Positions 9,246 to 19,827 of a DNA stretch of 64,000 nucleotides are shown piece by piece. The stretch comes from Vibrio rarus (GTDB taxonomy: Bacteria; Pseudomonadota; Gammaproteobacteria; Enterobacterales; Vibrionaceae): assembly GCF_024347075.1 (NCBI RefSeq), contig NZ_AP024900.1, positions 1,240,001 to 1,304,000 of the forward strand. The letters are read 5' to 3'. Position 1 is the first letter of the stretch, and every line of letters starts with the position of its first letter. The notes below the pieces were generated by a model. It had not been told where the DNA came from and made no database searches. It saw only the letters and a program-made list of their open reading frames with translations. The position numbers and the translations under genes are program-made.

Positions 9246-10331
9246 TTAAGGTAGAAGGCGCATTACTTTACCACTGTCGGTGGTGATATAAAGGTAATCA
9301 TCAGGAGAGATCTGGATATCACGAATTCTTTCATTTAGGTCTTCAAACAAGCGTTGCTCTTCGACTAGCTGGCCATTGTTAAAACCCACGACATTAATAT
9401 GAGTAAGCTTTAATGCCCCAGCAAGTAGTTTCCCATTAAGGGCTGGGTAACGGTTACCTCTATAAAGAATAAGTGAAGATGGGGCGATGGAAGGAGTGTA
9501 AACTAACTGTGGCGCAGTGACGCCTTTTTTATATTCTGAGTCACCTACCTTTATTGGACCCCAATATTCCTTACCATGGGAGGTTTCAGCCCAACCATAG
9601 TTATGTCCTTTTACTATAAGGTTTATCTCATCACCACCACGTGGGCCGTGTTCAATTGCCCATAATTGTTGGCTATGATGATCAAAGGTAAGCCCTTGCG
9701 GGTTGCGGTGCCCATAACTCCAAATTTCTGCTAAGGCATTATTGTTTTTGATAAAAGGGTTATCTGTAGGCGTGGAACCATCTATATTTATTCGTAATAT
9801 GCTACCAGCATGGGTGGATAAATCTTGACCATTATCACGTATACCTCGATCCCCAATGGAAAAATACAGCATATTGTTATCATCAAAAACAATGCGACTA
9901 CCAAAATGGCGACTGGTGTCTGAATAGGATGAACTTGTGAATAGGGGACTAAAATTGCTGATTTTTCCTTGTGTATAGGTGGCCTTAGCCAATGTAGTGG
10001 TGGCACCTAAATGTGAACGTTGGCTGTAGGTAATAAACAACCGTGACTTATTTTGAGGATGAAAGGCGAGATCAAGCAATCCTCCTTGGCCTTTTGCGTA
10101 TACGTCTGTGGGTTTAAATAATGGCGTGAATTTACCAGAATGAACATCGAGTTCCACAATCGCGCCATTTCTCTGACTCACTAAAGCGGTATGATTATTA
10201 ACAAACTCAATAGACCAAGGCACCGATAAACCGGTTGCTACAGATTCTAACTGATAGGCAAAACCTGTCGAGCAAAACCCAAGCAGTGAACTGGCAAGAG
10301 TGCAAAGCGTTACCGGTGTTTTAAACGTCAT
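9246..10331 (-). CDS. Periplasmic PQQ-dependent aldose sugar dehydrogenase (YliI/Asd family)
   Basis: This protein of 361 residues has a signal peptide (MTFKTPVTLCTLASSLLGFCSTGFA) and then a GSDH-type six-bladed beta-propeller. Visible family motifs are GLSVPWSIEF, GGLLDLAFHP, GSRIVFDDNN, GHRNPQGL, EHGPRGGDEIN and the NYGWAE region. These enzymes oxidise aldoses in the periplasm with PQQ as cofactor. Nothing in the window makes PQQ. ATG 10331 gives a clean signal peptide; the 52 extra upstream codons are not protein-like. A GATAA-TGG-TTATC dyad lies 64 bp upstream. Confidence 0.88.
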   Translation of the reverse strand: MTFKTPVTLCTLASSLLGFCSTGFAYQLESVATGLSVPWSIEFVNNHTALVSQRNGAIVELDVHSGKFTPLFKPTDVYAKGQGGLLDLAFHPQNKSRLFITYSQRSHLGATTTLAKATYTQGKISNFSPLFTSSSYSDTSRHFGSRIVFDDNNMLYFSIGDRGIRDNGQDLSTHAGSILRINIDGSTPTDNPFIKNNNALAEIWSYGHRNPQGLTFDHHSQQLWAIEHGPRGGDEINLIVKGHNYGWAETSHGKEYWGPIKVGDSEYKKGVTAPQLVYTPSIAPSSLILYRGNRYPALNGKLLAGALKLTHINVVGFNNGQLVEEQRLFEDLNERIRDIQISPDDYLYITTDSGKVMRLLP

Positions 10332-10394
10332 TATCGTGTGCCCTTGGTTCAACCTAAGTAGGGTAGTTATTATATGAAACTTGGTTTTTGAAGT

Positions 10395-10407
10395 GATAAT
10401 GGTTATC
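10395..10407. promoter_or_regulatory. GATAA-TGG-TTATC dyad, possible Fur-like site
   Basis: This perfect 5-bp inverted repeat lies upstream of the aldose dehydrogenase gene. The left half matches the GATAAT hexamer of Fur boxes, but only part of the 19-bp consensus is present, so the assignment is weak. Confidence 0.25.
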
Positions 10408-10574
10408 AATAAGTGTGATGTATCACTGAAGAAGTTTGCAGTGAGTTCACTGTTAGGTATTGAAAGTGACGGGCTAAAGGCGAACATTTACATAGAGATG
10501 AAGGGGTTCATTTGCTAAAAAATAACAGGATATGTCCATTGTTGCCTTGTATCTTAGCTTAGAATTAAGAAATC

Positions 10575-10631
10575 TTGAATTTACCTCTATTTAGGTTTGG
10601 CTTTGTGCTTGCCTTTTATTACTATGTGTAA
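10575..10631 (+). CDS. Possible Phe/Tyr-rich leader peptide before pheST
   Basis: This 18-codon frame begins with TTG and reads LNLPLFRFGFVLAFYYYV, then TAA. Four of 18 residues are Phe and three are Tyr. It ends 56 nt before pheS, the place of the E. coli pheM leader peptide, whose LFRF-like core it resembles. Against it, the start is TTG with only a weak AAGAA site, and no terminator T-run follows. Only a small CTGCC-ACTA-GGCAG hairpin is seen near 10667-10680, close to the pheS ribosome site. Confidence 0.3.
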   Translation: MNLPLFRFGFVLAFYYYV

Positions 10632-10672
10632 CTATTCAAAATACCCTAAATCCCGAAGGATACTGCCACTAG

Positions 10673-11671
<999 letters not shown>

Positions 11672-11688
11672 TCCAGGGACACAAATAG

Positions 11689-14076
11689 ATGAAATTCAGT
11701 GAATCATGGCTTCGTCAGTGGGTTAACCCTGCGGTTACTACTGACGAACTAACACACCAAATCACAATGGCAGGTCTAGAGGTAGATGATGTTCTTCCTG
11801 TAGCGGGCGAATTTACCGGCGTTAAAGTAGGTAAAGTTGTTGAGTGTGGTCAGCACCCAGATGCTGACAAATTGCGCGTAACTAAAATAGATGTTGGCGC
11901 AGAAGAACTTCTTGATATCGTATGTGGCGCGCCTAACTGTCGCGAAGGACTTATTGTTGCCGTGGCAACTGTGGGTGCGGTTTTACCTGGCGATTTTAAA
12001 ATTAAGAAAGCTAAATTGCGCGGTCAACCATCGCACGGCATGCTGTGTTCATTCACAGAGCTAGGGATTGATGTTGAATCTGACGGCATTATGGAATTAC
12101 CAGAAACAGCGGTCGTTGGCTCTGATTTCCGTGAATTTTTAGGCCTAAACGATGTTACCGTTGATGTTGACTTAACCGCGAACCGCGCCGATTGCTTTAG
12201 CATCCGTGGTTTAGCTCGTGAAGTTGGCGTTCTTAACCGTGAAGCGGTAACAGAGCCTGAGTTTACCGCCGTGGTTGAAAGCATCACAGATACAGTGACG
12301 ATTGACGTAAAAGCGCCACAAGCTTGTCCTCGTTACCTTGGTCGCGTGGTTAAGAATGTTAACATGAAAGCAAGCACTCCAATTTGGATGCAAGAAAACT
12401 TGCGTCGTTGTGGTGTGCGTTCCATCGACCCTGTTGTTGACATCACTAACTACGTGATGCTTGAACAAGGTCAACCAATGCATGCATTTGATCTAAGTAA
12501 GATCGAAGGTGGTATCGTTGTTCGTATGGCTGAACAAGATGAGAAACTGACTCTTCTTGATGGTAACGAAGCAAAACTAACACCAGACACATTGGTGATT
12601 GCTGATCACAACCAAGCGCTTGCTATTGCGGGTATATTTGGTGGTGAAAGCTCTGGCGTAACCACTGAAACCACTGACGTATTGCTAGAAAGTGCCTTTT
12701 TTGCACCTGATGCTATCCGTGGTCGTGCACGCGCTTACGGTCTACACACGGATTCATCAATGCGCTTTGAGCGTGGTGTTGATTTTGAACTGCAACATAA
12801 AGCAATGGAGCGTGCAACGCAGCTTGTGATTGAAATTTGTGGCGGTGAAGTGGCACCTATTGCTGGTGTTGAATCTGAGCAAGAGCTACCTAAAGCTAAT
12901 ACAGTGTCTCTACGTCGCTCTAAGCTTGATAGTCTTCTAGGCCATTCTATCTCTGATGCTGATGTTGTTGAGATCTTAGAACGTCTTGGTTGCACCGTTG
13001 AAACAACGGACTTAGGTTGGAGCGCGGTTGCGCCAACATGGCGTTTTGATATTGCTATCGAAGAAGACCTAATTGAAGAAGTAGGTCGCATCTTTGGTTA
13101 CAACAATATTCCAAATCAAGCGCCTTTAGCTGCTTTAACCATGAACGACCACAAAGAGGCGAATCAGCCACTTAAGCGTGTTCGTGATCTGCTGGTTGAC
13201 CGCGGTTATCACGAAGCGGTCACGTACAGCTTTGTTGAGCCTGAGCAACAAAAATTAATCGAACCAAACATCGAACCATTGGTATTGCCATTCCCAATTT
13301 CTGCGGATATGTCAGCAATGCGTTTGCAATTGATTCAAGGTTTGCTAAACACAGTTGTTCACAACCAAAAACGTCAGCAACCTCGCGTTCGTTTATTTGA
13401 AACGGGATTACGCTTTATTCCTGATACCAATGCTGAAAATGGTATGCGTCAAGAGCCAATGCTCGCCGGTATCATTGCGGGTACTCGTAGTGAAGATCAT
13501 TGGGATATTGAAACCAATACAGTTGATTTCTTTGACCTTAAAGGTGACTTAGAGGCGGTTCTTGAGCTTACTTGTAATGACAAAGCTTATAGTTTTGCTG
13601 CAACTAAGCACCCAGCGCTTCACCCAGGACAAGCTGCTGCCATTATCTTTGATGGTAAAGAAATTGGTGTCATTGGTACCGTTCACCCAGAGTTAGAGCG
13701 CAAGTTTGGTCTTAATGGCCGTACTATTGTTTTTGAACTTGAGTGGGCTGCTATTGCAACTCGCGTTCTTCCTGAAGCGGTAGTAGTATCTAAGTTCCCA
13801 GCAAACCGTCGCGATATCGCGCTAGTTGTTGATGAAGCGGTTGCTTCTGGAGACGTAGTAGCTGCATGTCTTGCGAACGGTGGCGAGTTAATGAGAGACG
13901 CTAAACTGTTTGATGTTTACCAAGGACAAGGCGTTGAGGAAGGCAAGAAGAGCCTTGCCATCGCACTGACTTTACAATCGGTTGAACGTACGCTTGAAGA
14001 AGCGGACATTGCTGGCGCTGTTGAAGCGACAGTCAGTGCAGTTTCAGAGAAGTTTGGCGCAGTATTGCGTGACTAG
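11689..14076 (+). CDS. pheT: Phenylalanyl-tRNA synthetase beta subunit
   Basis: This 795-residue protein has the standard length. It has the N-terminal tRNA-binding EMAP-like domain ([20 protein letters not shown], about 45-65), the B3/B4 editing domain ([11 protein letters not shown] region), B5 domains, the catalytic-like core and the C-terminal anticodon-binding domain ([16 protein letters not shown]). It completes the PheST enzyme. A terminator follows, so ihfA is not co-transcribed here, unlike in many relatives. Confidence 0.98.
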   Translation: MKFSESWLRQWVNPAVTTDELTHQITMAGLEVDDVLPVAGEFTGVKVGKVVECGQHPDADKLRVTKIDVGAEELLDIVCGAPNCREGLIVAVATVGAVLPGDFKIKKAKLRGQPSHGMLCSFTELGIDVESDGIMELPETAVVGSDFREFLGLNDVTVDVDLTANRADCFSIRGLAREVGVLNREAVTEPEFTAVVESITDTVTIDVKAPQACPRYLGRVVKNVNMKASTPIWMQENLRRCGVRSIDPVVDITNYVMLEQGQPMHAFDLSKIEGGIVVRMAEQDEKLTLLDGNEAKLTPDTLVIADHNQALAIAGIFGGESSGVTTETTDVLLESAFFAPDAIRGRARAYGLHTDSSMRFERGVDFELQHKAMERATQLVIEICGGEVAPIAGVESEQELPKANTVSLRRSKLDSLLGHSISDADVVEILERLGCTVETTDLGWSAVAPTWRFDIAIEEDLIEEVGRIFGYNNIPNQAPLAALTMNDHKEANQPLKRVRDLLVDRGYHEAVTYSFVEPEQQKLIEPNIEPLVLPFPISADMSAMRLQLIQGLLNTVVHNQKRQQPRVRLFETGLRFIPDTNAENGMRQEPMLAGIIAGTRSEDHWDIETNTVDFFDLKGDLEAVLELTCNDKAYSFAATKHPALHPGQAAAIIFDGKEIGVIGTVHPELERKFGLNGRTIVFELEWAAIATRVLPEAVVVSKFPANRRDIALVVDEAVASGDVVAACLANGGELMRDAKLFDVYQGQGVEEGKKSLAIALTLQSVERTLEEADIAGAVEATVSAVSEKFGAVLRD

Positions 14077-14117
14077 TTTATCACTAGTCATGAGTGTGCA
14101 TAACACTAGATGAAATA

Positions 14118-14142
14118 GGGAGCCTAATGGCTCCCTTTTTTT
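14118..14142 (+). terminator. Rho-independent terminator after pheT
   Basis: GGGAGCC pairs with GGCTCCC around TAAT and is followed by a run of T. Confidence 0.92.
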
Positions 14143-14203
14143 ATCTATCTTCTGCAAAATACGCTAGAATGCACCCATTATTTAAGTCTGAGCCAAATTA
14201 TCT

Positions 14204-15499
14204 ATGACCAATGCCACAACCCTTAACAGCTTTGCTGATCTTGCGTTAATTAAACCTCTTTTAGCACGCTTAGAAGAGCTGGAGTATCAACAACCTACAC
14301 CTATTCAAGCGCAAATCATTCCTAGCGTACTTGCGGGTCGTGACGTCATTGCTGGCGCTAATACTGGATCAGGTAAAACCGCCGCATTTGCATTGCCTAT
14401 GCTACAAGAGTTGTTCACTAAGCATGATTTGGTGAAATCTAGCGCCAGCAAGGGCAATTATGTTTCTGGTTTGATATTGGTGCCAACACGAGAGTTGGCA
14501 AAACAGGTTGCCGATAACGTTAAGTCCTATGCGGTTCACTTTAACGGTGAGATCAAAACTGTCGCTGTGTTTGGTGGTGTATCGACCAATGCACAAATGC
14601 AAACACTGCGTGGTGGCACAGATATATTAGTGGCAACACCAGGTCGTCTACTTGATCTTATTTCTAGTAATGCAATTAAGTTGGATAGAGTGAAAACTTT
14701 AGTACTGGATGAAGCAGACCGTATGTTGAGCCTAGGTTTTACTGAAGAACTATCTGATCTTTTAGGGAAACTGCCTAAGCAAAAACAAACACTTTTGTTC
14801 TCAGCAACCTTTCCAGAACAAGTTCAGGTGCTGACTCAAGAACTGCTAAATGATCCGGTTGAAGTTCAACTGCAAAGCGATGATGAGAGCACTGTGGTCC
14901 AGCGCGTATTCAATGTTAACAAAGGTGAGAAGACTGCGGTATTAGCGCACTTGATCAAAAAGCATCAATGGCGACAAGCGTTAGTGTTTGTGAATGCTAA
15001 AAATAGCTGTGAACATTTAGCGGATAAACTGTATAAGCGTGGCATTGAAGCCGACGTATTCCATGGTGACAAAGGTCAGGGCTATCGTACTCGCATCCTT
15101 GATGCATTTAAGTCTGGTGAGATTGAAGTGCTTATCGCAACGGACATCGCCGCCCGTGGTCTAGATATTGAAAAACTGCCAGTAGTCATCAACTTCGACC
15201 TCCCAAGAAGCCCATCTGATTATATGCACCGCATTGGACGAAGTGGTCGTGCCGGTGAGGTTGGCTTAGCTTTATCATTGATAGATTACGAAGATCTGCA
15301 CCATTTCAAAGTTATCGAAAAGAAAAACAAAATTCGCCTTGAACGTGAACAAGTGGCGGGTTTTGAGGTAGACGAAACCGTAACTCAAGAAATGATTGAA
15401 GCTAATAAACCAAAAGCGGCACCGGCAGGTACTGGCAAGAAAAAGCGTAAGAAAAAAGTGCAAGACGGCTCTAAGGACATTTGGTTAAGACATTCTTAA
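14204..15499 (+). CDS. DEAD-box ATP-dependent RNA helicase (RhlE-like)
   Basis: This protein of 431 residues carries the complete helicase motif set: Q motif (PTPIQ at 31-35), Walker A ANTGSGKT (52-59), PTRELA (94-99), ATPGR (144-148), DEAD (169-172) and SAT (200-202). The C-terminal ARGLD and HRIGRSGRAG motifs follow. A lysine-rich tail (KKKRKKKVQDG) probably binds RNA. It uses ATP to remodel RNA in the cytoplasm; the exact subfamily and target are not decidable here. The start is ATG 14204 with a weak ribosome site. It lies between pheT and the small ywbE-like gene and ends with its own terminator. Confidence 0.92.
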   Translation: MTNATTLNSFADLALIKPLLARLEELEYQQPTPIQAQIIPSVLAGRDVIAGANTGSGKTAAFALPMLQELFTKHDLVKSSASKGNYVSGLILVPTRELAKQVADNVKSYAVHFNGEIKTVAVFGGVSTNAQMQTLRGGTDILVATPGRLLDLISSNAIKLDRVKTLVLDEADRMLSLGFTEELSDLLGKLPKQKQTLLFSATFPEQVQVLTQELLNDPVEVQLQSDDESTVVQRVFNVNKGEKTAVLAHLIKKHQWRQALVFVNAKNSCEHLADKLYKRGIEADVFHGDKGQGYRTRILDAFKSGEIEVLIATDIAARGLDIEKLPVVINFDLPRSPSDYMHRIGRSGRAGEVGLALSLIDYEDLHHFKVIEKKNKIRLEREQVAGFEVDETVTQEMIEANKPKAAPAGTGKKKRKKKVQDGSKDIWLRHS

Positions 15500-15511
15500 T
15501 TAAAACTTATG

Positions 15512-15555
15512 AGTGTCAGACCGTTCTTTTTAAGTGAACTGGCTGGCACTTTTTT
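15512..15555 (+). terminator. Rho-independent terminator after the helicase gene
   Basis: AGTGTCAG pairs with CTGGCACT (one G-T pair). A second inner stem (GTTC/GAAC with CC/GG) lies within the loop, and six T follow. Confidence 0.8.
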
Positions 15556-15587
15556 ATGATTCATACTGTAGAGATAAGGAAGCGAAC

Positions 15588-15779
15588 ATGAGCGGCACTC
15601 AAAGATCCAACATACGCAAAGGGCTTGAAGTGAACATTGTCCTTAAAAAAGATCAACGCACAGGAACACTTACGTCAGGCGTAGTTAAAGATATTCTGAC
15701 TAAGTCACCTAATCATCCGCACGGCATTAAAGTCCGCCTAGAAAGTGGCGATGTGGGGCGAGTAAAAGAGATAGTATAA
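15588..15779 (+). CDS. YwbE family protein
   Basis: This 63-residue protein begins MSGTQRSNIRKGLEVNIVLKKDQRTG, followed by LTSGVVKDILTKSPNHPHGIKVRL. This is the YwbE family (DUF2196), a small beta-rich protein of unknown function common in Vibrio and Bacillus. ATAAGGA lies 7 nt upstream of ATG 15588; the longer frame from 15534 starts inside the preceding terminator. It is monocistronic, with no clear terminator visible. Confidence 0.85.
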   Translation: MSGTQRSNIRKGLEVNIVLKKDQRTGTLTSGVVKDILTKSPNHPHGIKVRLESGDVGRVKEIV

Positions 15780-15960
15780 GCTCACGTTTGAGCCTATCTC
15801 TGGGGGGAATGGTGAAACTACTCGGTCTTAGCCGTGCTTGAGCGGTTTAAATATCAGCCTTATGAATAGCTAGATGGTCGACTCGAACTCATTAATTTGT
15901 CTAACTGCTTCTGTTCCTTCTTTGGGTTGGTCATAGAAGCATTTAAGAGACATTTAAGTA

Positions 15961-16039
15961 GCCACCCACCTTTTAATTTCACCAAGTATGATATTCACAA
16001 CTTATTTAGGCTAAATTTCGTAAATTTTCTGGCCACCCA
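15961..16039 (+). repeat. Two GCCACCCA repeats downstream of the RAYT gene
   Basis: GCCACCCA occurs at 15961-15968 and again at 16032-16039, in the 450-bp gene-free stretch between ywbE and the RAYT transposase. A matching inverted copy lies on the other side of the gene at 17271-17278. This is the usual placement of REP sequences around their cognate RAYT. The rest of 15780-16230 shows no gene. Confidence 0.6.
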
Positions 16040-16230
16040 TTGTAAATAGCAGTTTTGAATTGAGAATGGCTTTTAATTTCTGACATAGATGTGGAAACGA
16101 ATAGGGGAGAACGAAATGACAGTGAAAATAGTACCGTATGATGAGGGAATCAGCGTGTTCTAGACAGCAAGACCTACTCTAAATTTATTCGAGTGGATTA
16201 AGGTGGTTTAGATATTGTTATGTGCGACAC

Positions 16231-17205
16231 TCAAGCTTTAAGATACTGGCAACAAAAAGAAAAATGTCGTCGTCGCTTTTCTAGATGCTCACAATAACAG
16301 GTTAGCTCATACAGTGTGCCTACAGGACCATGAAATAGCTTACCAAACTCAGTGGTCAGTTTGAGCCAGTTTGCATGAGGTATATCTATCCTCTCAAGTA
16401 TATTCTCACAATGTTCACTTAAAGCTCCTTGTTTGTCATTGCGAATGATTCGTCCGGTTTCATCAAGTAGTTCGAGATAATCTGATAATGAAAAATTGAT
16501 ACCTTTAACTTGTTTTTGATGCTCATTACCAATAAAAGAAAGGAGAGATTTAGGTTGTTCACCTTTCAGTGCCTCTTGGATACGTAGTTGAATGCTAGTG
16601 TGGTTTGAATGTTCGATTGTATCCGACATTTTCGCTCTTATGGGGTTTAAATCGACGTAAGCCATACAGGTAAGTAAGGCTGCATTATCAAGCAAAGCTT
16701 GAGATTTAAAGCGACCTTCCCAGAAGCGTCCTGAGCAGTTATCCTCTTTATTGGCTTGCCTTGCAATTGGCTCATTGAGACACCTCATGAACCAACTTAT
16801 GTCGCAAAGTCGACTTCTGTAAGTAGCGATAAAATGCTTTAATTGTGCTGTTTCATAGGTTTCAATGACATTACCGTTTGCGAAACGATGAGTTAAGTCA
16901 TTTCCTTTAAATAGTTGATGCCAGTGCTCAATGACCTCTCTGTCTGACCAATCGTTTACAGTGTCGATATCAACTTTTAGCACGACATGCAAGTGATTAG
17001 ACATCACCGCGAACGCTGCAATATCAATAGCAAACACTGTTGCGAGCTTCATTAGTAATGCTTCTACCCAGGCTCGCCGATGGTCATAGTTCTTGCCTGA
17101 AAGAGGATCATTTCCACAAAGGTAAGCTCGCCGAACAACACGACTACAGCAGTGGTAGTAAGGTGTGTCTTCGATACTAATCTGAGTTCTACGAGGGCGT
17201 GGCAT
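16231..17205 (-). CDS. REP-associated tyrosine transposase (RAYT, IS200/IS605-like Y1 family)
   Basis: This protein of 324 residues begins MPRPRRTQISIEDTPYYHCCSRVVRRAYLCG, the typical start of RAYT proteins. The HUH metal motif is in AVMSNHLHVVLKV, and the helix with the candidate catalytic Tyr (FIATYRSRLCDISWFMRCLNEPIARQ) follows, then GRFWEGRFKSQALLD. RAYTs are single-copy domesticated Y1 transposases that act on REP hairpins. Start ATG 17205 has GGAGA 6 nt upstream. It is flanked by GCCACCCA/TGGGTGGC repeats and looks intact. Confidence 0.9.
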   Translation of the reverse strand: MPRPRRTQISIEDTPYYHCCSRVVRRAYLCGNDPLSGKNYDHRRAWVEALLMKLATVFAIDIAAFAVMSNHLHVVLKVDIDTVNDWSDREVIEHWHQLFKGNDLTHRFANGNVIETYETAQLKHFIATYRSRLCDISWFMRCLNEPIARQANKEDNCSGRFWEGRFKSQALLDNAALLTCMAYVDLNPIRAKMSDTIEHSNHTSIQLRIQEALKGEQPKSLLSFIGNEHQKQVKGINFSLSDYLELLDETGRIIRNDKQGALSEHCENILERIDIPHANWLKLTTEFGKLFHGPVGTLYELTCYCEHLEKRRRHFSFCCQYLKA

Positions 17206-17270
17206 AGTCTTCTCCAGATCGGGCAACTGTTATAAGTATAATCTAGGAAGGGAGAAAATGTGATTTATGA

Positions 17271-17278
17271 TGGGTGGC
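17271..17278 (-). repeat. Inverted TGGGTGGC repeat upstream of the RAYT gene
   Basis: TGGGTGGC is the exact reverse complement of the two GCCACCCA copies on the far side of the transposase. With them it brackets the gene in about 1.3 kb. Confidence 0.55.
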
Positions 17279-17378
17279 TATATTGTTGACATTGTTGTGT
17301 AACATGCCTACCTAGCTTGAGTTGTCATGCTGAGGTTCAAGCTAGGAGCGCATATTGTTAATAGTATTAGTACTTTAA

Positions 17379-17792
17379 CTATTTATTCACCTGGTGGGAA
17401 TTATGGTCTAAATTAATCGCTTCTTGCTGGATAGATAAAATTCGAAGTGTAGCGTTAACATCTTTTTTTACATTTGATAGCCAGTTTTTTCGGCATATGG
17501 TTCTTTTCGAATACTTAAAACCATTATGACTAATTACTGCATTTTGTTCATCGAATTTAATTCGTACGCTACATTTATCTAAAGTCATTTGAAATGAATT
17601 TAATGTTTGATTTGTCACTTCCCATTGCCTTAGTGAAACCAACTCAAGAAGCTTTAACTTTGTATTGAGAAGGTTTGCCTTGACTGTAGGTAAGGGGACT
17701 TTGGCATATTCATACCAAGAAGGCGTTTGGTTAGTTTGCGCTTGGGCACTACATGCAATAAGGCACATAGCAAGTAATACAAGTTTTCTCAT
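17379..17792 (-). CDS. Secreted protein of unknown function
   Basis: This protein of 137 residues has a clear signal peptide (MRKLVLLAMCLIACSAQAQ, cut after AQA). The mature part has two cysteines about 27 residues apart, at CSVRIKF and RTICRKN, likely a disulfide in the periplasm. The helical C-terminus (VKKDVNATLRILSIQQEA) has no family I recognise. It stands alone between the RAYT and an AT-rich gap and is more AT-rich than the core genes, which is compatible with acquisition. Function unknown. Confidence 0.65.
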   Translation of the reverse strand: MRKLVLLAMCLIACSAQAQTNQTPSWYEYAKVPLPTVKANLLNTKLKLLELVSLRQWEVTNQTLNSFQMTLDKCSVRIKFDEQNAVISHNGFKYSKRTICRKNWLSNVKKDVNATLRILSIQQEAINLDHNSHQVNK

Positions 17793-18047
17793 TAAGTAAT
17801 ATCCACAATGTAAGTTTATTTAATCTGCTAGATAATAACAGTAAACTTCCTGACAATATAATTAATCAGAATATTAGAAATCGGCATATATACTACATTC
17901 ATAATAGTAAATACCATGGAATATGTTAACAATAGGATATTGCAATGAAAATAAGTCGTATTTATAAGGACTCAGTTTCATAGTTAAATACTCAAAACCA
18001 TGAAATTACAATAATAAAGTAAACATGGCGTCGTTTGTGGTTTACCT

Positions 18048-18105
18048 TGGGTGTCCATATAAATATTATGGGTGTCTATATAAATATGGGTGTCTATATA
18101 AATAA
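18048..18105 (+). repeat. Three tandem TGGGTGTC units directly upstream of the bPH gene
   Basis: TGGGTGTC starts at 18048, 18069 and 18087, each followed by ATATAAAT-like sequence (C-T/C-ATATAAAT). The units are 21 and 18 bp apart and end about 13 nt before the next ATG. They are the reverse complement of the GACACCCA repeats at 8.7 and 31.1 kb. The region 17793-18047 before them is AT-rich and shows nothing else. Confidence 0.65.
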
Positions 18106-18117
18106 TGAGGGGTAGGT

Positions 18118-18495
18118 ATGATTGATTTTAAAAATTCTTCAGTATTCAAACTGAAGCCTATTAAAGCTTCAGATATTCGAGAGGATTTTCATAAGTTTAT
18201 AATTGAAGGTGAGTCCATTATTGCCGCTTTTAAGTCAGTACGTGATCAGGTGATTTTTACTAACAAGCGGGTGATTGCGGCAAATGTGCAGGGGATCACT
18301 GGCTCAAAGGTGGATTATACATCGTTGCCTTTTAGTAAAGTGAACGCTTTTTCAGTGGAATCATCTGGCACTTTCGATTTAGATTGTGAAATCGAGTTGT
18401 ACTTAAGTGAAGTGGGTTGTGTACGATTTGAAATTCGTGGCTCATTTGATGTTGTGCAATTTAACCGCGTAATTAGCGAATATGTTCTAGCTTAA
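18118..18495 (+). CDS. Bacterial PH domain protein
   Basis: This protein of 125 residues has the pattern of bacterial PH-like (bPH_1) domains: GESIIAAFKSVRDQVIFTNKRVIAANVQGITGSKVDYTSLPF, in which the F-TNKR segment is the family hallmark. A final Phe-rich helix (DVVQFNRVISEYV) closes the barrel. These cytoplasmic proteins have no established catalytic role. AGGGGTAGG lies just before the ATG. The three TGGGTGTC units directly upstream occupy its promoter region. Confidence 0.85.
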   Translation: MIDFKNSSVFKLKPIKASDIREDFHKFIIEGESIIAAFKSVRDQVIFTNKRVIAANVQGITGSKVDYTSLPFSKVNAFSVESSGTFDLDCEIELYLSEVGCVRFEIRGSFDVVQFNRVISEYVLA

Positions 18496-18534
18496 ATGAG
18501 ACAGAGCAAGTAGCTAGACCTTTTCACTGTTCTA

Positions 18535-18936
18535 TCATGAATAGCTAGAAGGTCGGCTATCTTGCATAATTAGGTCCAGTTGCTTTTGAGCTTTGTTCGG
18601 GTTATTTAAATCGACTGCCTCAATCATTTCACACTCATCTCTTACCATTTCGCTGATCAAGCTAGGATAGTGACGACAATCTTCTGGTCTGTCTAAGTAT
18701 ATGCTACAGGTGTACTTCATAGGCGCTTGTGGGTTTTTGTTGGGCACAATATCAAGAAAAGGGCACTGGCTTAGCCTTTCTCCTGTTTTAGGGTCAAACC
18801 ATATTTCGTTGCCGCTTACATACTCAAAGATATCGGGGTTAAACAGTTCCCATAGATCTATCTCATCCTGTGATACAGCCAAATCACCATTACCATATTT
18901 GATACAGCACTTGCCACATTGATTGCATTGTTTCAT
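18535..18936 (-). CDS. YkgJ-family cysteine cluster protein
   Basis: This protein of 133 residues starts MKQCNQCGKCCIKYGNGDLAVSQ. It has the CxxCxxCC cluster at residues 4-11, further Cys in SQCPFLD and YTCSIY, and the DRPEDCRHYPS motif. This pattern defines the YkgJ (UPF0153) zinc or Fe-S binding family, whose members are of unknown function. It is convergent with the bPH gene. Confidence 0.85.
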   Translation of the reverse strand: MKQCNQCGKCCIKYGNGDLAVSQDEIDLWELFNPDIFEYVSGNEIWFDPKTGERLSQCPFLDIVPNKNPQAPMKYTCSIYLDRPEDCRHYPSLISEMVRDECEMIEAVDLNNPNKAQKQLDLIMQDSRPSSYS

Positions 18937-19183
18937 AAGTTACACATTGATGGTTGAGAAGAGTTTAATACTACCATCGCTGGACACTATATAGCGAAGT
19001 ATCTTATGAGTCGCTAACATTTTTGCTTGTAGCACTGTTCAAAATACGGCGTGTCCTGAGGCTTTCTTGTGCAAGATGCCTGCACACATATTGACTGTAA
19101 TAGGCATAAAATGAGTGTAGTGTATCTATTGTTTACTAGTATCGGTTTACTGGCGCCGTTAAGACATAAAATAAGAGGCAATA

Positions 19184-19705
19184 ATGGATATTGTTCATGA
19201 AATTGATGTGACAAACCAACAGCATCAAGCCATCACAAAAGTGAGAAATCAAGCATTTCCAGAGCATCAAGTACCTCGCTCTTATTATAAGCAGTTACCG
19301 CATATGCGAGCCTTAGAATACAAAAATGGTGAGTTAATTGGCTATCTTGGGTTGGATTATCGAGTGATGAAGGTGGCGGATACTGTGTATACCGTGCTTG
19401 GCATCATCGATTTTTGTGTGGCAAAGCCATATCGTTCACAAGGTGTGGGATCAGCCATGCTTGCTGAGGTGGCAGCATTTGCCGAGAAGAAAAACGTCGA
19501 CTTTATTACCCTTATTTCAGAGCATCATCAGTTTTATTGCGCACGAGGCTATCAGCAGGTTTCAGCCATCAACTCATGGTTGAGAGTGGATGAACATACC
19601 AACTATGGAGTGGCGGTAGAATTTCTCGACCAATTGTACGTCAAACCCATTAGTGGCCGAGAGTGGGAGTGTGGTCATGTCGAGTGGTTAGGGTATATGT
19701 ATTAG
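19184..19705 (+). CDS. GNAT family N-acetyltransferase
   Basis: This protein of 173 residues has GIIDFCVAKPYRSQGVGSAMLAEVAAFAE, the beta4 strand and pyrophosphate loop (R-S-Q-G-V-G) of GNAT enzymes. It continues with VDFITLISEHHQFYCARGYQQV, where the Tyr before the final strand is the usual general acid. The substrate is unknown. There is no strong ribosome site before ATG 19184. It is a single gene in the accessory stretch between pheT and ihfA. Confidence 0.85.
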   Translation: MDIVHEIDVTNQQHQAITKVRNQAFPEHQVPRSYYKQLPHMRALEYKNGELIGYLGLDYRVMKVADTVYTVLGIIDFCVAKPYRSQGVGSAMLAEVAAFAEKKNVDFITLISEHHQFYCARGYQQVSAINSWLRVDEHTNYGVAVEFLDQLYVKPISGREWECGHVEWLGYMY

Positions 19706-19827
19706 CGTAGCCTTCTATAGCGCTAAAATAGAGTGACGACTCGAGTAGACCCAGTCTCACGCAGAATATATGAGTATCAAAAAGCGAGGTATAACAAAAA
19801 CACCTCGCAGAGAGTTAAGGAGCGGAA

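Noticed and set aside
18048..18105. Short regularly spaced repeats considered as a CRISPR array.
   Set aside because: The repeats are 8-16 bp, the spacing is 18-21 bp with AT-rich, similar spacers, and no cas genes are near.
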